A stretch of 64,000 bases of DNA from Planosporangium thailandense (GTDB taxonomy: Bacteria > Actinomycetota > Actinomycetes > Mycobacteriales > Micromonosporaceae). The notes beneath the pieces were generated by a model. The model had not been told where the DNA came from, searched no databases, and saw only the letters and a program-made list of their open reading frames with translations. The stretch is taken from contig NZ_JAATVY010000002.1 of the NCBI RefSeq assembly GCF_011947195.1, forward strand, positions 482,668 to 546,667. The letters run 5' to 3'. Position numbers and translations under genes: made by a program. Positions 56,980 to 64,000 of this stretch are shown here, in pieces; position 1 is the stretch's first letter, and each line of letters begins with the position of its first letter.

Positions 56980-57327
56980 ATGCAGCGCGTTCTCGTCGTC
57001 GACGACGACCCTCGGGTACGGGCGGCCCTGACGGCTCTCCTGGAGGGAACGGCCGACTTCGTCGTCACCGCATCGGTGGCCTCGGCCGCGCAGGCCCGCG
57101 TGGCCCTCGCCGCCCATTCCGTGGACACGGTCATCGTCGACGTGCACCTGCCCAGGCGGGCTGACGGCATCGCGCTCATCGCGGCGCTGTCCGCCGGCCA
57201 CCGCGTCGTCGCGCTGAGCATCGACGGCACCAGCCGGAACCTGGCGCTGGCGGCCGGCGCCACGGACTACGTCGAAAAGACCGGCAGTCCGGAAGACATC
57301 CTGCGGGTGCTGCGAGCTACCTCATAG
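56980..57327 (+). CDS. Single-domain response regulator receiver (CheY-like)
   Basis: 115 residues. VLVVDDDPRVRAALTALLEG has the acidic pocket, VDTVIVDVHLPRRADG the phospho-acceptor Asp (near 51), VVALSIDGT the S/T switch and DYVEKTGSP the Lys. No output domain. It precedes a chemoreceptor gene by 187 bp, which suggests a chemotaxis or phospho-relay function. Confidence 0.9.
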   Translation: MQRVLVVDDDPRVRAALTALLEGTADFVVTASVASAAQARVALAAHSVDTVIVDVHLPRRADGIALIAALSAGHRVVALSIDGTSRNLALAAGATDYVEKTGSPEDILRVLRATS

Positions 57328-57514
57328 TCACGTTCCGATGGATGAAATCCAACACCCTGGATGGCGTGGGTGGGTGTCGTATCTCCCCTCGAGAGACGGC
57401 GCCGGCGGAAGCGGATCAGGACTTACGACAAACGCCTAAAGTCCGCTCGGCAGAGCCGATGACAGGGCCAATCGCCCCGCTCGGGGCGGGTCTGAATCAC
57501 CAGAAAGGCGTGGC

Positions 57515-59188
57515 GTGGCCACCAATTCAAGTCGGGGAATACGGCAGTCTGTCATCAACTTTGCGGCCATCGGAACTGTTGTATTTATTACGGGTGCGCT
57601 GGTGTTAGCCGTCGTGCTCGTCAGCTCGGCGGTAAGCGCCGAGAAACGGGCGTACGAGCGCCAGGCCGAGTTAAAGGCGCTGGGCCAGCAGATGCAGTCC
57701 TCTTCGGACTACCTCACCAACGAGGCCCGGCTCTTCGCTGTCACCGCCGACCATACGCACCTGGACAACTACTGGAACGAGGTCAGCGTCACCCAGACCC
57801 GGGACAAGGCCCTCGCTGAACTCAAGAAGCTCGGCGCCACCCAGGACGAGCTCGCGCTCGTCGACCAGGCCAAGGCCAACTCGGACGCGCTCGTGAAGAC
57901 CGAGTCCCGGTCTCAGCGGCTGGTCCTGGAGGCCACCGGGGTGGCCACGTCGGCCATGCCGCCCGCCATCGCGCAGACCCAGCTCGACGCCGCGGACGAG
58001 GCGCTCAGCCCGGCGCGCAAGCTCGAGGTCGCGCGCACGATCATGTTCGATGCCAAGTACGCCGCCGACAAAGCGGTCATCACCGCGCCGATGGACAGGT
58101 TCCAGAAGATGCTGAACGACCGCGCGGCGAAGGCGGTCGCCGACGCGGACGGCTCGACGAGTACGTCGGTGGAGCTGCTGGTCGTGCTCGCCGTGCTGCT
58201 GCCCGTGGCGATGGGGGCGGTCCTGTTCCTGCTGCAGTCGAAGGTCGGCGGCGTCATCGTCCGGTACACCGCCGCGCTGCGTGCGCGTGACCACAACGAC
58301 CTGACGTTCCGGCTCGCCCGTGCCGGCACCCTGGAGCTTCGCGCGCTGGCCGACACGTTCAACGACGAACTGGCGCGCAAGCTCGACCTCGTCCGCGCGG
58401 TCGCCGGCAGCGCCGACGCGCTGGCCTCGGCCTCGCAGGAGCTGTCGGCGACCGGCGAGCAGGTGGCCTCGAGCGCCGCGCAGGCCAGCAGCCAGGCAGT
58501 CGCGGTCAGCGCCTCGGCCGAGCAGGTGGCGCGCAACGTGCAGACGGTCGCCGCCGGCTCGGAGCAGATGGGCGCGTCGATCCGGGAGATCGCGGAGAAC
58601 GCCAACGAAGCCGCCCGCGTCGGTGACGACGCCGTCAAGATCGCGGAGGCGACCAACCGCACCGTCACCAAGCTCGGCGAGTCGTCGCAGGAGATCGGCA
58701 ACGTCATCAAGGTCATCACGTCGATCGCCGAGCAGACCAACCTGCTCGCGCTCAACGCCACCATCGAGGCCGCCCGGGCCGGCGATGCCGGCAAGGGCTT
58801 CGCGGTCGTCGCCAGCGAGGTCAAGGACCTGGCCCAGGAGACGGCCAAGGCTACCGAGGACATTTCCCGTCGGATCGCCGCGATCCAGACCGACAGTCAG
58901 GGCGCGGTCGAGGCGATCGCCCAGATCACCCAGGTGATGAGCAAGATCAACGACTACCAGACGACCATCGCGAGCGCGGTCGAGGAGCAGACCGTCACGA
59001 CCAACGAGATGAACCGCAGCGTCGCCGAGGCGGCGACCGGATCCGGCGACATCGCGACCAACATCTCCGGCGCGGCGCAGGCCGCGCAGGGTGCGGCCGA
59101 CGGTATCGCCGAAGCCCAGCGAGCCACCAGCGAGCTGGCCCGCATGGGATCCGAGCTGCAGATGCTGATCGGAGGCTACCGGTACTGA
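57515..59188 (+). CDS. Methyl-accepting chemotaxis protein (transmembrane chemoreceptor)
   Basis: 557 residues from GTG 57515. TM1 (about 15-38) starts the protein, a helical ligand domain of about 180 residues follows, TM2 is near 218-240, then HAMP and the signalling domain with tip [41 protein letters not shown] (about 391-430). Highly similar to the receptor at 9141 in the tip, so both can share one CheA/CheW array, but the ligand domains differ. No C-terminal pentapeptide. Confidence 0.92.
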   Translation: MATNSSRGIRQSVINFAAIGTVVFITGALVLAVVLVSSAVSAEKRAYERQAELKALGQQMQSSSDYLTNEARLFAVTADHTHLDNYWNEVSVTQTRDKALAELKKLGATQDELALVDQAKANSDALVKTESRSQRLVLEATGVATSAMPPAIAQTQLDAADEALSPARKLEVARTIMFDAKYAADKAVITAPMDRFQKMLNDRAAKAVADADGSTSTSVELLVVLAVLLPVAMGAVLFLLQSKVGGVIVRYTAALRARDHNDLTFRLARAGTLELRALADTFNDELARKLDLVRAVAGSADALASASQELSATGEQVASSAAQASSQAVAVSASAEQVARNVQTVAAGSEQMGASIREIAENANEAARVGDDAVKIAEATNRTVTKLGESSQEIGNVIKVITSIAEQTNLLALNATIEAARAGDAGKGFAVVASEVKDLAQETAKATEDISRRIAAIQTDSQGAVEAIAQITQVMSKINDYQTTIASAVEEQTVTTNEMNRSVAEAATGSGDIATNISGAAQAAQGAADGIAEAQRATSELARMGSELQMLIGGYRY

Positions 59189-59198
59189 CGCCGAGGGA

Positions 59199-59235
59199 AC
59201 GGGCCCGACCGGATGGACGGTCGGGCCCGTTCGCT
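59199..59235 (+). terminator. Terminator after the chemoreceptor gene
   Basis: ACGGGCCCGACC (59199-59210) pairs with GGTCGGGCCCGT (59219-59230), a 12-bp perfect stem, then TCGCTTT. It lies 10 bp after the stop. Confidence 0.85.
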
Positions 59236-59266
59236 TTATGACCTGCGGGGTTGTCAGAATCGGGGC

Positions 59267-59782
59267 ATGATCAGCATCCGTCCCGCCGCTGTCGCCGACG
59301 CCGCCCGGTTGACCGAGGCGTACCGGTCCAACCGGCAGTTCCTCGCCCCCTGGGTGCCGACCCGCGACGAGGCCTTCTTCACGGTCGAGGGGCAGCGTGA
59401 ACGCCTCGAGCGCGCTGAACGCGACCGCCGGGACGGCACCGGCTACAGCTGTGTGATCGAGTACGAGGGACAGCTCGCCGGCACGATCACGTTGTCGGCG
59501 ATCGAGCGGGGCGTCGCGCAGACCGCGCATCTCGGGTACTGGGTGGCCGAGGAGGTCAACGGCCGTGGCGTCGCGACCCAGGCCGTCAGCCGGATTCTCG
59601 ACGTCGCGTTCGGCGAACTCGGACTGCACCGGGTCCAGGCCGCCACGCTCGTCCGCAACACGGGTTCGCAGCGGGTGTTGGAACGCAACGGGTTCGAGGT
59701 GATCGGCCTCGCGCGGTCGTACCTGAAGATCGCGGGCGAGTGGCAGGACCACCGCCTCTTCCAACGGATCGGCGCGCCGTAG
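59267..59782 (+). CDS. GNAT-family N-acetyltransferase (RimJ/RimL-like)
   Basis: 171 residues. ISIRPAAVADAARLTEAYRSNRQFLAPW, GTITLSAIERGVAQTAHLGYWVAEEVNGRGVATQAVSRIL (acetyl-CoA P-loop), FGELGLHRVQAATLVRNTGSQRVLERNGFEVIG, then GEWQDHRLFQRI. Typical of enzymes that acetylate protein N-termini or small amines; substrate unknown. Confidence 0.93.
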   Translation: MISIRPAAVADAARLTEAYRSNRQFLAPWVPTRDEAFFTVEGQRERLERAERDRRDGTGYSCVIEYEGQLAGTITLSAIERGVAQTAHLGYWVAEEVNGRGVATQAVSRILDVAFGELGLHRVQAATLVRNTGSQRVLERNGFEVIGLARSYLKIAGEWQDHRLFQRIGAP

Positions 59783-59829
59783 CGCGACGTCGGGGCGCAC
59801 GGCGCGCGGATCTGCGGGAGGATGGTCGC

Positions 59830-60255
59830 GTGGCGGAGATGACGAGAGACGAGGCGATCCAGTTCCTGGCCGCCGGCACCCGTACCGGGAAGCTCGCCAC
59901 CGCTTCCGCGTCGGGGGCGCCGCACGTGTCGCCGATCTGGTTCCTGGTCGACGGCGACGACCTGGTCTTCACGACCGGCGAGGAGACCGTCAAGGGGCGC
60001 CATCTGCGCGCGAATCCGAGAGCCGCGTTGGCCGTCGACCTCGAGGAGTACCCGTACACGTTCGTGGTCGTGCGCGGGCCGGTCGCGATCGAGCCGGCCG
60101 CGCCGGACCTGCTGGAGTGGGCGACCAGGCTCGCCGAGCGGTACGTGCCGGAGGGGCGGGCTGCCGAGTTCGGCCGGCGCAACGCCGTGCCCGGAGAACT
60201 GCTGTGCCGGCTGCGGATCGACCGGCTGTCGGGGGCCCGCGACATCGCGCTGTGA
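59830..60255 (+). CDS. PPOX-class F420-dependent oxidoreductase-like protein
   Basis: 141 residues from GTG 59830 (GGGAGG upstream). GKLATASASGAPHVSPIWFLVDGDDLVFTTGEETVKGRHLRANPRAALAVD is the split-barrel flavin or F420 site; YTFVVVRGPVAI and the C-terminal RLRIDRLSGARDIAL complete the fold. Pairing with F420 is inference from the family in actinobacteria. 47 bp after the GNAT gene, same direction. Confidence 0.88.
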   Translation: MAEMTRDEAIQFLAAGTRTGKLATASASGAPHVSPIWFLVDGDDLVFTTGEETVKGRHLRANPRAALAVDLEEYPYTFVVVRGPVAIEPAAPDLLEWATRLAERYVPEGRAAEFGRRNAVPGELLCRLRIDRLSGARDIAL

Positions 60256-60279
60256 CCGCGTACCGCCGCCGGATCGTGA

Positions 60280-60744
60280 TCAGTCGGCGCGGTTCAGCGG
60301 TCCCCACTCGTCGGAGCCCTGCTCCTGGACGGCCTGCTCGCACTCGCGCAGCGCCCTGTCGGAGACCCAGGCGACCGGCCGATGGCAGATCACCAGGGGC
60401 TCGTTGTCGGGTCCGCGGCCGCACTGCTCACCGATGAGCACCCAGGGGCGTACCCCGGGTCCGCGGAGATGGCGCAGGTGGCTGTAGTCGTACAGGCGCC
60501 GGGCGACCCACAGCCGGATCGAGCGGTCGCCCCACCACGGCTCCACGCTCAGGGGGTTGGCCGACAGCCCGGGCAACTTGATTCCGGTCAGCGAGTCCCG
60601 GCTCGACTGCTCGGGATCGCCTTTGTCGTCATCGGTGGCGAGGTCGACCTGCGGACCCCGCGACCAGCGAAGGTAAAGCTCGTCGTCGCGGTGTGTGCGT
60701 TCGAGGAGGTCGGCCAGCTCGTCAAGGTCGTCGACGGTAGGCAT
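60280..60744 (-). CDS. DUF6098-like protein
   Basis: 154 residues from ATG 60744. LDELADLLERTHRDDELYLRWSRGPQVD, LTGIKLPGLSANPLSVEPWWGDRSIRLWVARRLYDYSHL and CGRGPDNEPLVICHRPVAWVSD fit the DUF6098 layout. Family function unknown. The start is chosen at PTVDDLDEL; an upstream ATG at 60789 is possible. Convergent with the PPOX gene. Confidence 0.78.
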   Translation of the reverse strand: MPTVDDLDELADLLERTHRDDELYLRWSRGPQVDLATDDDKGDPEQSSRDSLTGIKLPGLSANPLSVEPWWGDRSIRLWVARRLYDYSHLRHLRGPGVRPWVLIGEQCGRGPDNEPLVICHRPVAWVSDRALRECEQAVQEQGSDEWGPLNRAD

Positions 60745-60842
60745 CTGCGCCTCGGCAGGTGCGTGCTCCACCCAACCTGCTTGCCCCATTTGCGTGGACG
60801 TTATTCATGTGAGGCCGGAGCCCCGGCGAAGCCGGAAACGAC

Positions 60843-60871
60843 GGAGGGCCCGGCAGGATGCCGGGCCCTCC
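60843..60871 (-). terminator. Terminator of the sedolisin gene
   Basis: GGAGGGCCCGGC (60843-60854) pairs with GCCGGGCCCTCC (60860-60871), 12 bp perfect, loop AGGAT. It lies 18 bp after the stop of the minus-strand gene, followed on that strand by CGTTTCC. Confidence 0.85.
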
Positions 60872-60888
60872 GCACTGGGGAGGAGGAG

Positions 60889-62412
60889 TTACGACTGGTC
60901 GGACAGCGCCTTGATGAACGCCGTCGCGCGGGGCGATCCCCAACCGGTGGTCAGGTCGTACCCTTCGGTGGTCGGGTAGCCCGCCACCGGGTCGCCCCAC
61001 ATCTGGTTGTTGCTGAGGTTGCCGGCCGCCACGCTGCCGTACTGCTGCGGCACGATGTCGCGGAACGGGCTGGCCCAGTCGTCGAACGTCGACGTGCCCT
61101 GCGCGCCGAACCGGTAGATCCGGCTGTTGAGGTCACCGACCGGACCCTTGTTCGCCGCCTTGCGGGCCTGGTTGGCAAGGGCGACGATGCCGGCGACCTG
61201 CGGCGAGGCCGCCGAGGTGCCGCCGTAGACGTGCCAGCCGACGCGGTCGCAGGCGGGGAAGAAGGACGTGTACACGAGCGGGCCGCCGTTCACGGCCGCC
61301 GGGAACGACAGGTCCGGGACCAGCCGGTGGTTGCCGTAGTCGGGCAGCACGTTGTTCTGGTAACCCGGCCGGGAGTAGATCTTGGAAACGCCGCCGCCGG
61401 TGCCGATCGGCCCGAACGACTCGTTCCACACCGCCTCGGTCTGACCGCCCGGGGTCGACTGCCAGTAGTCGGGGTTGTAGCCGCCGCTCGCCGTCCACGC
61501 GTCGTTCGACTGCGGGTTCCAGGTCCAGTCGTACTGGAGCTGGGTGCCGCCGACCGACGTGACGTACGGGGAGCTGTTCGGCCAGGACACGCTCGGGTGG
61601 TCGTACTCGACGGTGTCCCTGTGCTGCTTCGACACGTCGGTGCTGCCGCTGTCGCCCGACGACGACAGGAACGTGTCGCCCTTGGCCAGGCCCTTGGCGA
61701 ACACCTGGTCGAAGCGGGCCGTCTGGGTCTTCGCGGCGCCGCCGAACGTCTCCTCGCCCACGCCGAACGACATGGAGAAGACGGTGCCCGCCGGGTAGGT
61801 GTCGATCGCGTCGCTGATCGCCTTGAACAGGTTCGGGAAGCCCTGGACGCCGAGCGTCTCGGCCGGCGGTACGGCCAGCAGCACGATGTGCGCGTGCGGT
61901 GCGACCGCGTACGCCCACTCGATGTCGAGGTTGGCCTCACCGGCCCAGCCCTCGGCGCCGGCCGGGCCGGACTGCCCCTTGGCGGCGCAGTTGGCGTTGT
62001 CGTAGGTCAGCTTGCCGTTCGGGTAGACCTGGTCGAAGTTGGGGTTGGGCTCGTTCGGGAAGAACGTGTCGTGGAAGTACTGCAGATCGTGGGCTGCCGT
62101 CGGGCTGCCGTACGAGTCGACGAGCACGATGGTCTGCCCGTCGCCCTTGTAGCCCTCCGGCACGTTGAAGGCGGCGCGCATCTGCTGCGGCGTCTGGCAG
62201 TGGTACCACGCGTACTTGTACGCCGGCGTGGGCGTGACGCAGGTCGGGCTGGCGGCGCTGTCGGCGGCTTGCGCCGCGTCGGGGGCCTGGACGGCCTGCG
62301 GCAGGAGTGAGCCGGCGCTGGCGGCGCCGCTGAGAACGGTGGTGCCAAGGGCCGCGCCGACCGCGGCGGAGAGCACGCGGCGCCGCAGGCGCTTATCGGG
62401 TTGAACGGACAA
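60889..62412 (-). CDS. Secreted S53-family peptidase (sedolisin)
   Basis: About 507 residues. Basic signal peptide with a hydrophobic core (RRRVLSAAVGAALGTTVLSGAASA), short linker, then the catalytic domain: GEANLDIEWAYAVAP (Glu and Asp of the triad), FLSSSGDSGSTD (oxyanion Asp) and YGGTSAASPQVAGIVAL (Ser). A DTYPAGTVFSMSFG strand also fits, and the C-terminus (YDLTTGWGSPRATAFI) has calcium-site residues. There is no large activation prodomain. TTG 62412 is preferred: GGAGG lies 5 bp before it and overlaps the alternative ATG at 62424. Confidence 0.92.
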   Translation of the reverse strand: MSVQPDKRLRRRVLSAAVGAALGTTVLSGAASAGSLLPQAVQAPDAAQAADSAASPTCVTPTPAYKYAWYHCQTPQQMRAAFNVPEGYKGDGQTIVLVDSYGSPTAAHDLQYFHDTFFPNEPNPNFDQVYPNGKLTYDNANCAAKGQSGPAGAEGWAGEANLDIEWAYAVAPHAHIVLLAVPPAETLGVQGFPNLFKAISDAIDTYPAGTVFSMSFGVGEETFGGAAKTQTARFDQVFAKGLAKGDTFLSSSGDSGSTDVSKQHRDTVEYDHPSVSWPNSSPYVTSVGGTQLQYDWTWNPQSNDAWTASGGYNPDYWQSTPGGQTEAVWNESFGPIGTGGGVSKIYSRPGYQNNVLPDYGNHRLVPDLSFPAAVNGGPLVYTSFFPACDRVGWHVYGGTSAASPQVAGIVALANQARKAANKGPVGDLNSRIYRFGAQGTSTFDDWASPFRDIVPQQYGSVAAGNLSNNQMWGDPVAGYPTTEGYDLTTGWGSPRATAFIKALSDQS

Positions 62413-62512
62413 ACTGACCTCCATCGAGGCTGGTGGCGGGCGCAGAGGTCGACCTGACCCGCCACCTCAGGTACCGGTACTGCAGGAAATGGCGTTTGTG
62501 AGATCCATTTCG

Positions 62513-62878
62513 TTACTCGAGCCCCATGGCGTCGTCACCGGGGGCGAGGTGCCGGTACAGGTCGACGGTCTCGAGAGCCCGCCGCACCGGGCCGCGGCAG
62601 TTCGTGACGGCGAGGACGATGCCGCGCCGTCCTGCCGTTCGGTGGGCCGCCTGCAGCACGGTGACGCTGTGGGCGTCGAGAAACCGCAGCGCGGCGAAGT
62701 CGAGAACGATCCGGGTGAGGCCCGGCTTGCCCAGGACGCCCCGCAGCACCGCCCCGAACTGGCCGGCGGTGGTGGCGTTGACCTCCCCGGCGACGGCCAC
62801 CGCGACCGTGGTGTCGTCGATGACGGACGTGCGCAGCACGAATCGGGGCGGGTTCGTGGGCTGGCGTCCAGCGCTCAT
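62513..62878 (-). CDS. STAS-domain protein with altered phosphorylation site
   Basis: 121 residues from ATG 62878 (AAGGAG six bases before). VAVAVAGEVNATTAGQFGAVLRGVL, IVLDFAALRFLDAHSVTVLQAAHRTA and LAVTNCRGPVRRALETVDLYRHL make a SpoIIAA-like fold. The Ser after the FLD aspartate is Ala (FLDAHS), so a normal kinase switch is unlikely unless the next Ser serves. Located between the sedolisin and the sigma/anti-sigma operon. Confidence 0.88.
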   Translation of the reverse strand: MSAGRQPTNPPRFVLRTSVIDDTTVAVAVAGEVNATTAGQFGAVLRGVLGKPGLTRIVLDFAALRFLDAHSVTVLQAAHRTAGRRGIVLAVTNCRGPVRRALETVDLYRHLAPGDDAMGLE

Positions 62879-62930
62879 CCGTACTCCTTGTCGTGGACCA
62901 GGTACGCGCGGTAGCGGGGTCCGAAAGCGC

Positions 62931-62965
62931 ACCGGGGGAGAGGCTGACCCTGCCTCTCCCCCGGT
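62931..62965 (-). terminator. Terminator, 14-bp stem, after the anti-sigma-like gene
   Basis: ACCGGGGGAGAGGC (62931-62944) pairs perfectly with GCCTCTCCCCCGGT (62952-62965), loop TGACCCT. A second hairpin at 63001-63029 (11-bp stem AAGCGGTCGGC) lies between it and the gene end at 63056. Both are downstream of the minus-strand operon. Confidence 0.8.
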
Positions 62966-63030
62966 GGTGGTCCGACCGGCAGGGAGCGTGGTTCGGACCC
63001 AAGCGGTCGGCCGGGGGAGCCGACCGCTTC

Positions 63031-63064
63031 GGTGTACGTCAGTGCTTGGTGTACGTCAGTGCTT
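63031..63064 (+). repeat. 17-bp tandem duplication across a stop codon
   Basis: GGTGTACGTCAGTGCTT occurs at 63031-63047 and 63048-63064. The second copy contains the stop of the gene at 63056; the first keeps an unused second stop context. Recent slippage is likely. Confidence 0.8.
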
Positions 63065-63820
63065 GGCGGAGGAAGCGGGCCTGCTGCCGTGGTCGGTCGG
63101 CGCGCTGCTTGGGCGGCCGGTCGGGTGGCCCTGGCCGGACTTCCCGTTGCCCGCGTCGGCGCTGGTGGCGGGGGTCGGGGCGGCGAGCAGGGCCGTGCAG
63201 TACAGGTTGACCTTGTCCTTGCCGCCGGCGGCGGTGATAAGCACGGTGAACGCGGGGTTCTCGAGCGCCTTGCCGTGGTCGGCCTTGTTGCCGGCCGCGT
63301 AGGCGTGGCACAGGCCGACCAGCGACGGCGACGGTGCCTTGGAGGCGTCCGGACCCTTGGCGTCCGACCGGTCGTCGGCGTCCTTGGACGCGTTCGGCGC
63401 GGCCGAGCGGTGGGCGGCACCCGATTCGGAGGCGTCGGGGTGCGCTGCCGACAGGCCCGCGTGGGTGGACGGGGCCGGCTCGGACAGCGGGTTGGGCAGC
63501 GTACCGGTGCCCGCGGCCAGCGCCACTCCACCTGCGGTGGTGGTGGCGAGGATCGCCATGACCTTGACGGTCAGGACTTTGGCTACGGCGGACTTGATCA
63601 CAGAAAGTCTCCCTGGTCGAGGGGCGGGGATGGCAGGGGCGGTCCGGAACGCCGTGGCGATGGACGGCTCACAGGCCAGCTCCTCGGGTCGACCGGGCAC
63701 CGCCGCCGCGGCCAGCAGAGCCGCCAGCGGCGGGTGGCTGGGGCGCGCGCCGGCCCGTACCTGGTCGAGCAGGTGCTCGGCGGCACGGCGGTCGATTAGA
63801 GGTGACTTGTGTGCGTTCAT
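63056..63820 (-). CDS. Anti-sigma-like membrane protein (partner of the ECF sigma factor)
   Basis: 254 residues, starting within the sigma gene's stop (ATGA overlap at 63817-63820). N-terminal cytosolic part AAEHLLDQVRAGARPSHPPLAALLAAA, one membrane helix (about 76-100: VIKSAVAKVLTVKVMAILATTTAGGVALAAG), then a Ser/Pro/Ala linker and a short soluble part (LVGLCHAYAAGNKADHGKALENPAFTVLITAAGGKDKVNLYCTALL) outside. The gene order and topology fit anti-sigma factors. There is no zinc HxxxCxxC motif. Confidence 0.75.
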   Translation of the reverse strand: MNAHKSPLIDRRAAEHLLDQVRAGARPSHPPLAALLAAAAVPGRPEELACEPSIATAFRTAPAIPAPRPGRLSVIKSAVAKVLTVKVMAILATTTAGGVALAAGTGTLPNPLSEPAPSTHAGLSAAHPDASESGAAHRSAAPNASKDADDRSDAKGPDASKAPSPSLVGLCHAYAAGNKADHGKALENPAFTVLITAAGGKDKVNLYCTALLAAPTPATSADAGNGKSGQGHPTGRPSSAPTDHGSRPASSAKH

Positions 63821-64000
63821 CGCATACCTGTAGGCGTCGTGGCCCTCGGATGTGTCACACCCGCTCCCGTCCTGTCTTTCTGTGTGGTCAGTACGCCGTG
63901 GCCTCCGCCGGATGCCGCGGCGAGCTGGTCGAGCTGTTCGGCCAGCCGGCGCAGGCCCCGGTACGCCGAGGTCCGGATCGCGCCGGCCCGCTTGCCCAGC
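63817..64000 (-). CDS. RNA polymerase sigma factor, region 4 (C-terminal end, partial)
   Basis: About 60 residues at the window edge: LGKRAGAIRTSAYRGLRRLAEQLDQLAAASGG, the end of sigma-4 (GKRxGAxRTxxxRGLRRL, typical ECF type). The stop overlaps the following gene. The rest lies past the window. Confidence 0.78.
   Translation of the reverse strand, partial: LGKRAGAIRTSAYRGLRRLAEQLDQLAAASGGGHGVLTTQKDRTGAGVTHPRATTPTGMR

Noticed and set aside
57360..57514. Possible c-di-GMP (GEMM) riboswitch before the second chemoreceptor
   Set aside because: The stretch has some stems, but the conserved GEMM loop sequences are not there in the right order.
57671..59800. A 709-codon minus-strand open frame across the chemoreceptor
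   Set aside because: It is antisense to a fully recognisable chemoreceptor; its composition (Arg/Asp/Gly/Val rich, no domain) is what high-GC antisense frames give.
60382..62310. A 642-codon plus-strand open frame
   Set aside because: Shadow of DUF6098 and sedolisin on the other strand; no start signal and no family-like sequence.

Overview
The window is chromosomal DNA of a high-GC, filamentous, spore-forming actinobacterium. The best fit is Micromonosporaceae (Actinoplanes, Dactylosporangium or Micromonospora type). The reasons are very high G+C at third positions, many GTG and TTG starts, an F420-type PPOX protein, many XRE, GntR, STAS and ECF-type regulators, an IdeR-type iron box, leaderless-looking starts, and two chemoreceptors with a CheY-like receiver, which suggests a motile stage. 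The species call is inference; nothing in the window names the organism.

Layout. (1) 1-4.0 kb: end of a serine hydrolase-like gene, a split transketolase divergent from soxR with a SoxR-type operator in the gap, a quinone reductase, and a secreted or anchored Ig-like protein. (2) 4.3-5.6 kb: a secreted six-repeat protein. (3) 5.6-11.5 kb: an integration hot spot at tRNA-Ser(UGA). It has a 62-bp copy of the tRNA 3' half 3 kb away, three C-terminal tyrosine-integrase relics, a LinB/ANT-like nucleotidyltransferase, a GntR/membrane operon with a clear operator, and a chemoreceptor. (4) 11.5-16 kb: a type VII-like secreted protein operon, an EAL phosphodiesterase, DUF1059, and an AraC/VOC pair. 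(5) 16-20.9 kb: an orphan N6-adenine methyltransferase and a carbamoyltransferase-glycosyltransferase operon. (6) 20.9-25.2 kb: a cluster of repeat proteins (12-residue MgtE_N-like solenoid with an XRE domain; 19-residue Met-rich repeats), a CxxC mini-protein and a DUF2267-DCoH fusion. (7) 25.5-36.2 kb: a polytopic membrane protein, a MEDS-STAS/MEDS-HATPase signalling pair, FhuF with an iron box, an XRE-peptide deformylase fusion, a flavohemoprotein, a PPOX protein, a CPBP protease and an EcsC-like protein. (8) 36.5-42.5 kb: tRNA-Ser(GCU) and tRNA-Arg(ACG). The tRNA-Arg gene holds an integrated element bounded by a perfect 45-bp repeat. Its integrase is broken by one amber codon, and its cargo includes a distinctly AT-richer three-gene operon. 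A second, scrambled int/xis module lies just outside. (9) 43-52 kb: an esterase, a PadR/permease pair, DUF4386, a LuxR-NB-ARC regulator and a chimeric DUF2079 protein. (10) 52.8-64 kb: a lipoprotein, small CxxC genes, GntR, STAS proteins, CPBP, a receiver, a second chemoreceptor, GNAT, an F420-type PPOX, DUF6098, a sedolisin, and an ECF sigma/anti-sigma-like operon running off the right edge.

Working together. Redox and iron handling recur: SoxR with its operator, quinone reductase, flavohemoprotein, FhuF with its iron box, and a deformylase that in its family uses ferrous iron. Signalling is rich in partner-switching parts: four STAS proteins, one HATPase and one sigma/anti-sigma pair. The best candidate for an undescribed system is the 38.8-40.3 kb membrane/membrane/RHH operon carried by the tRNA-Arg element.
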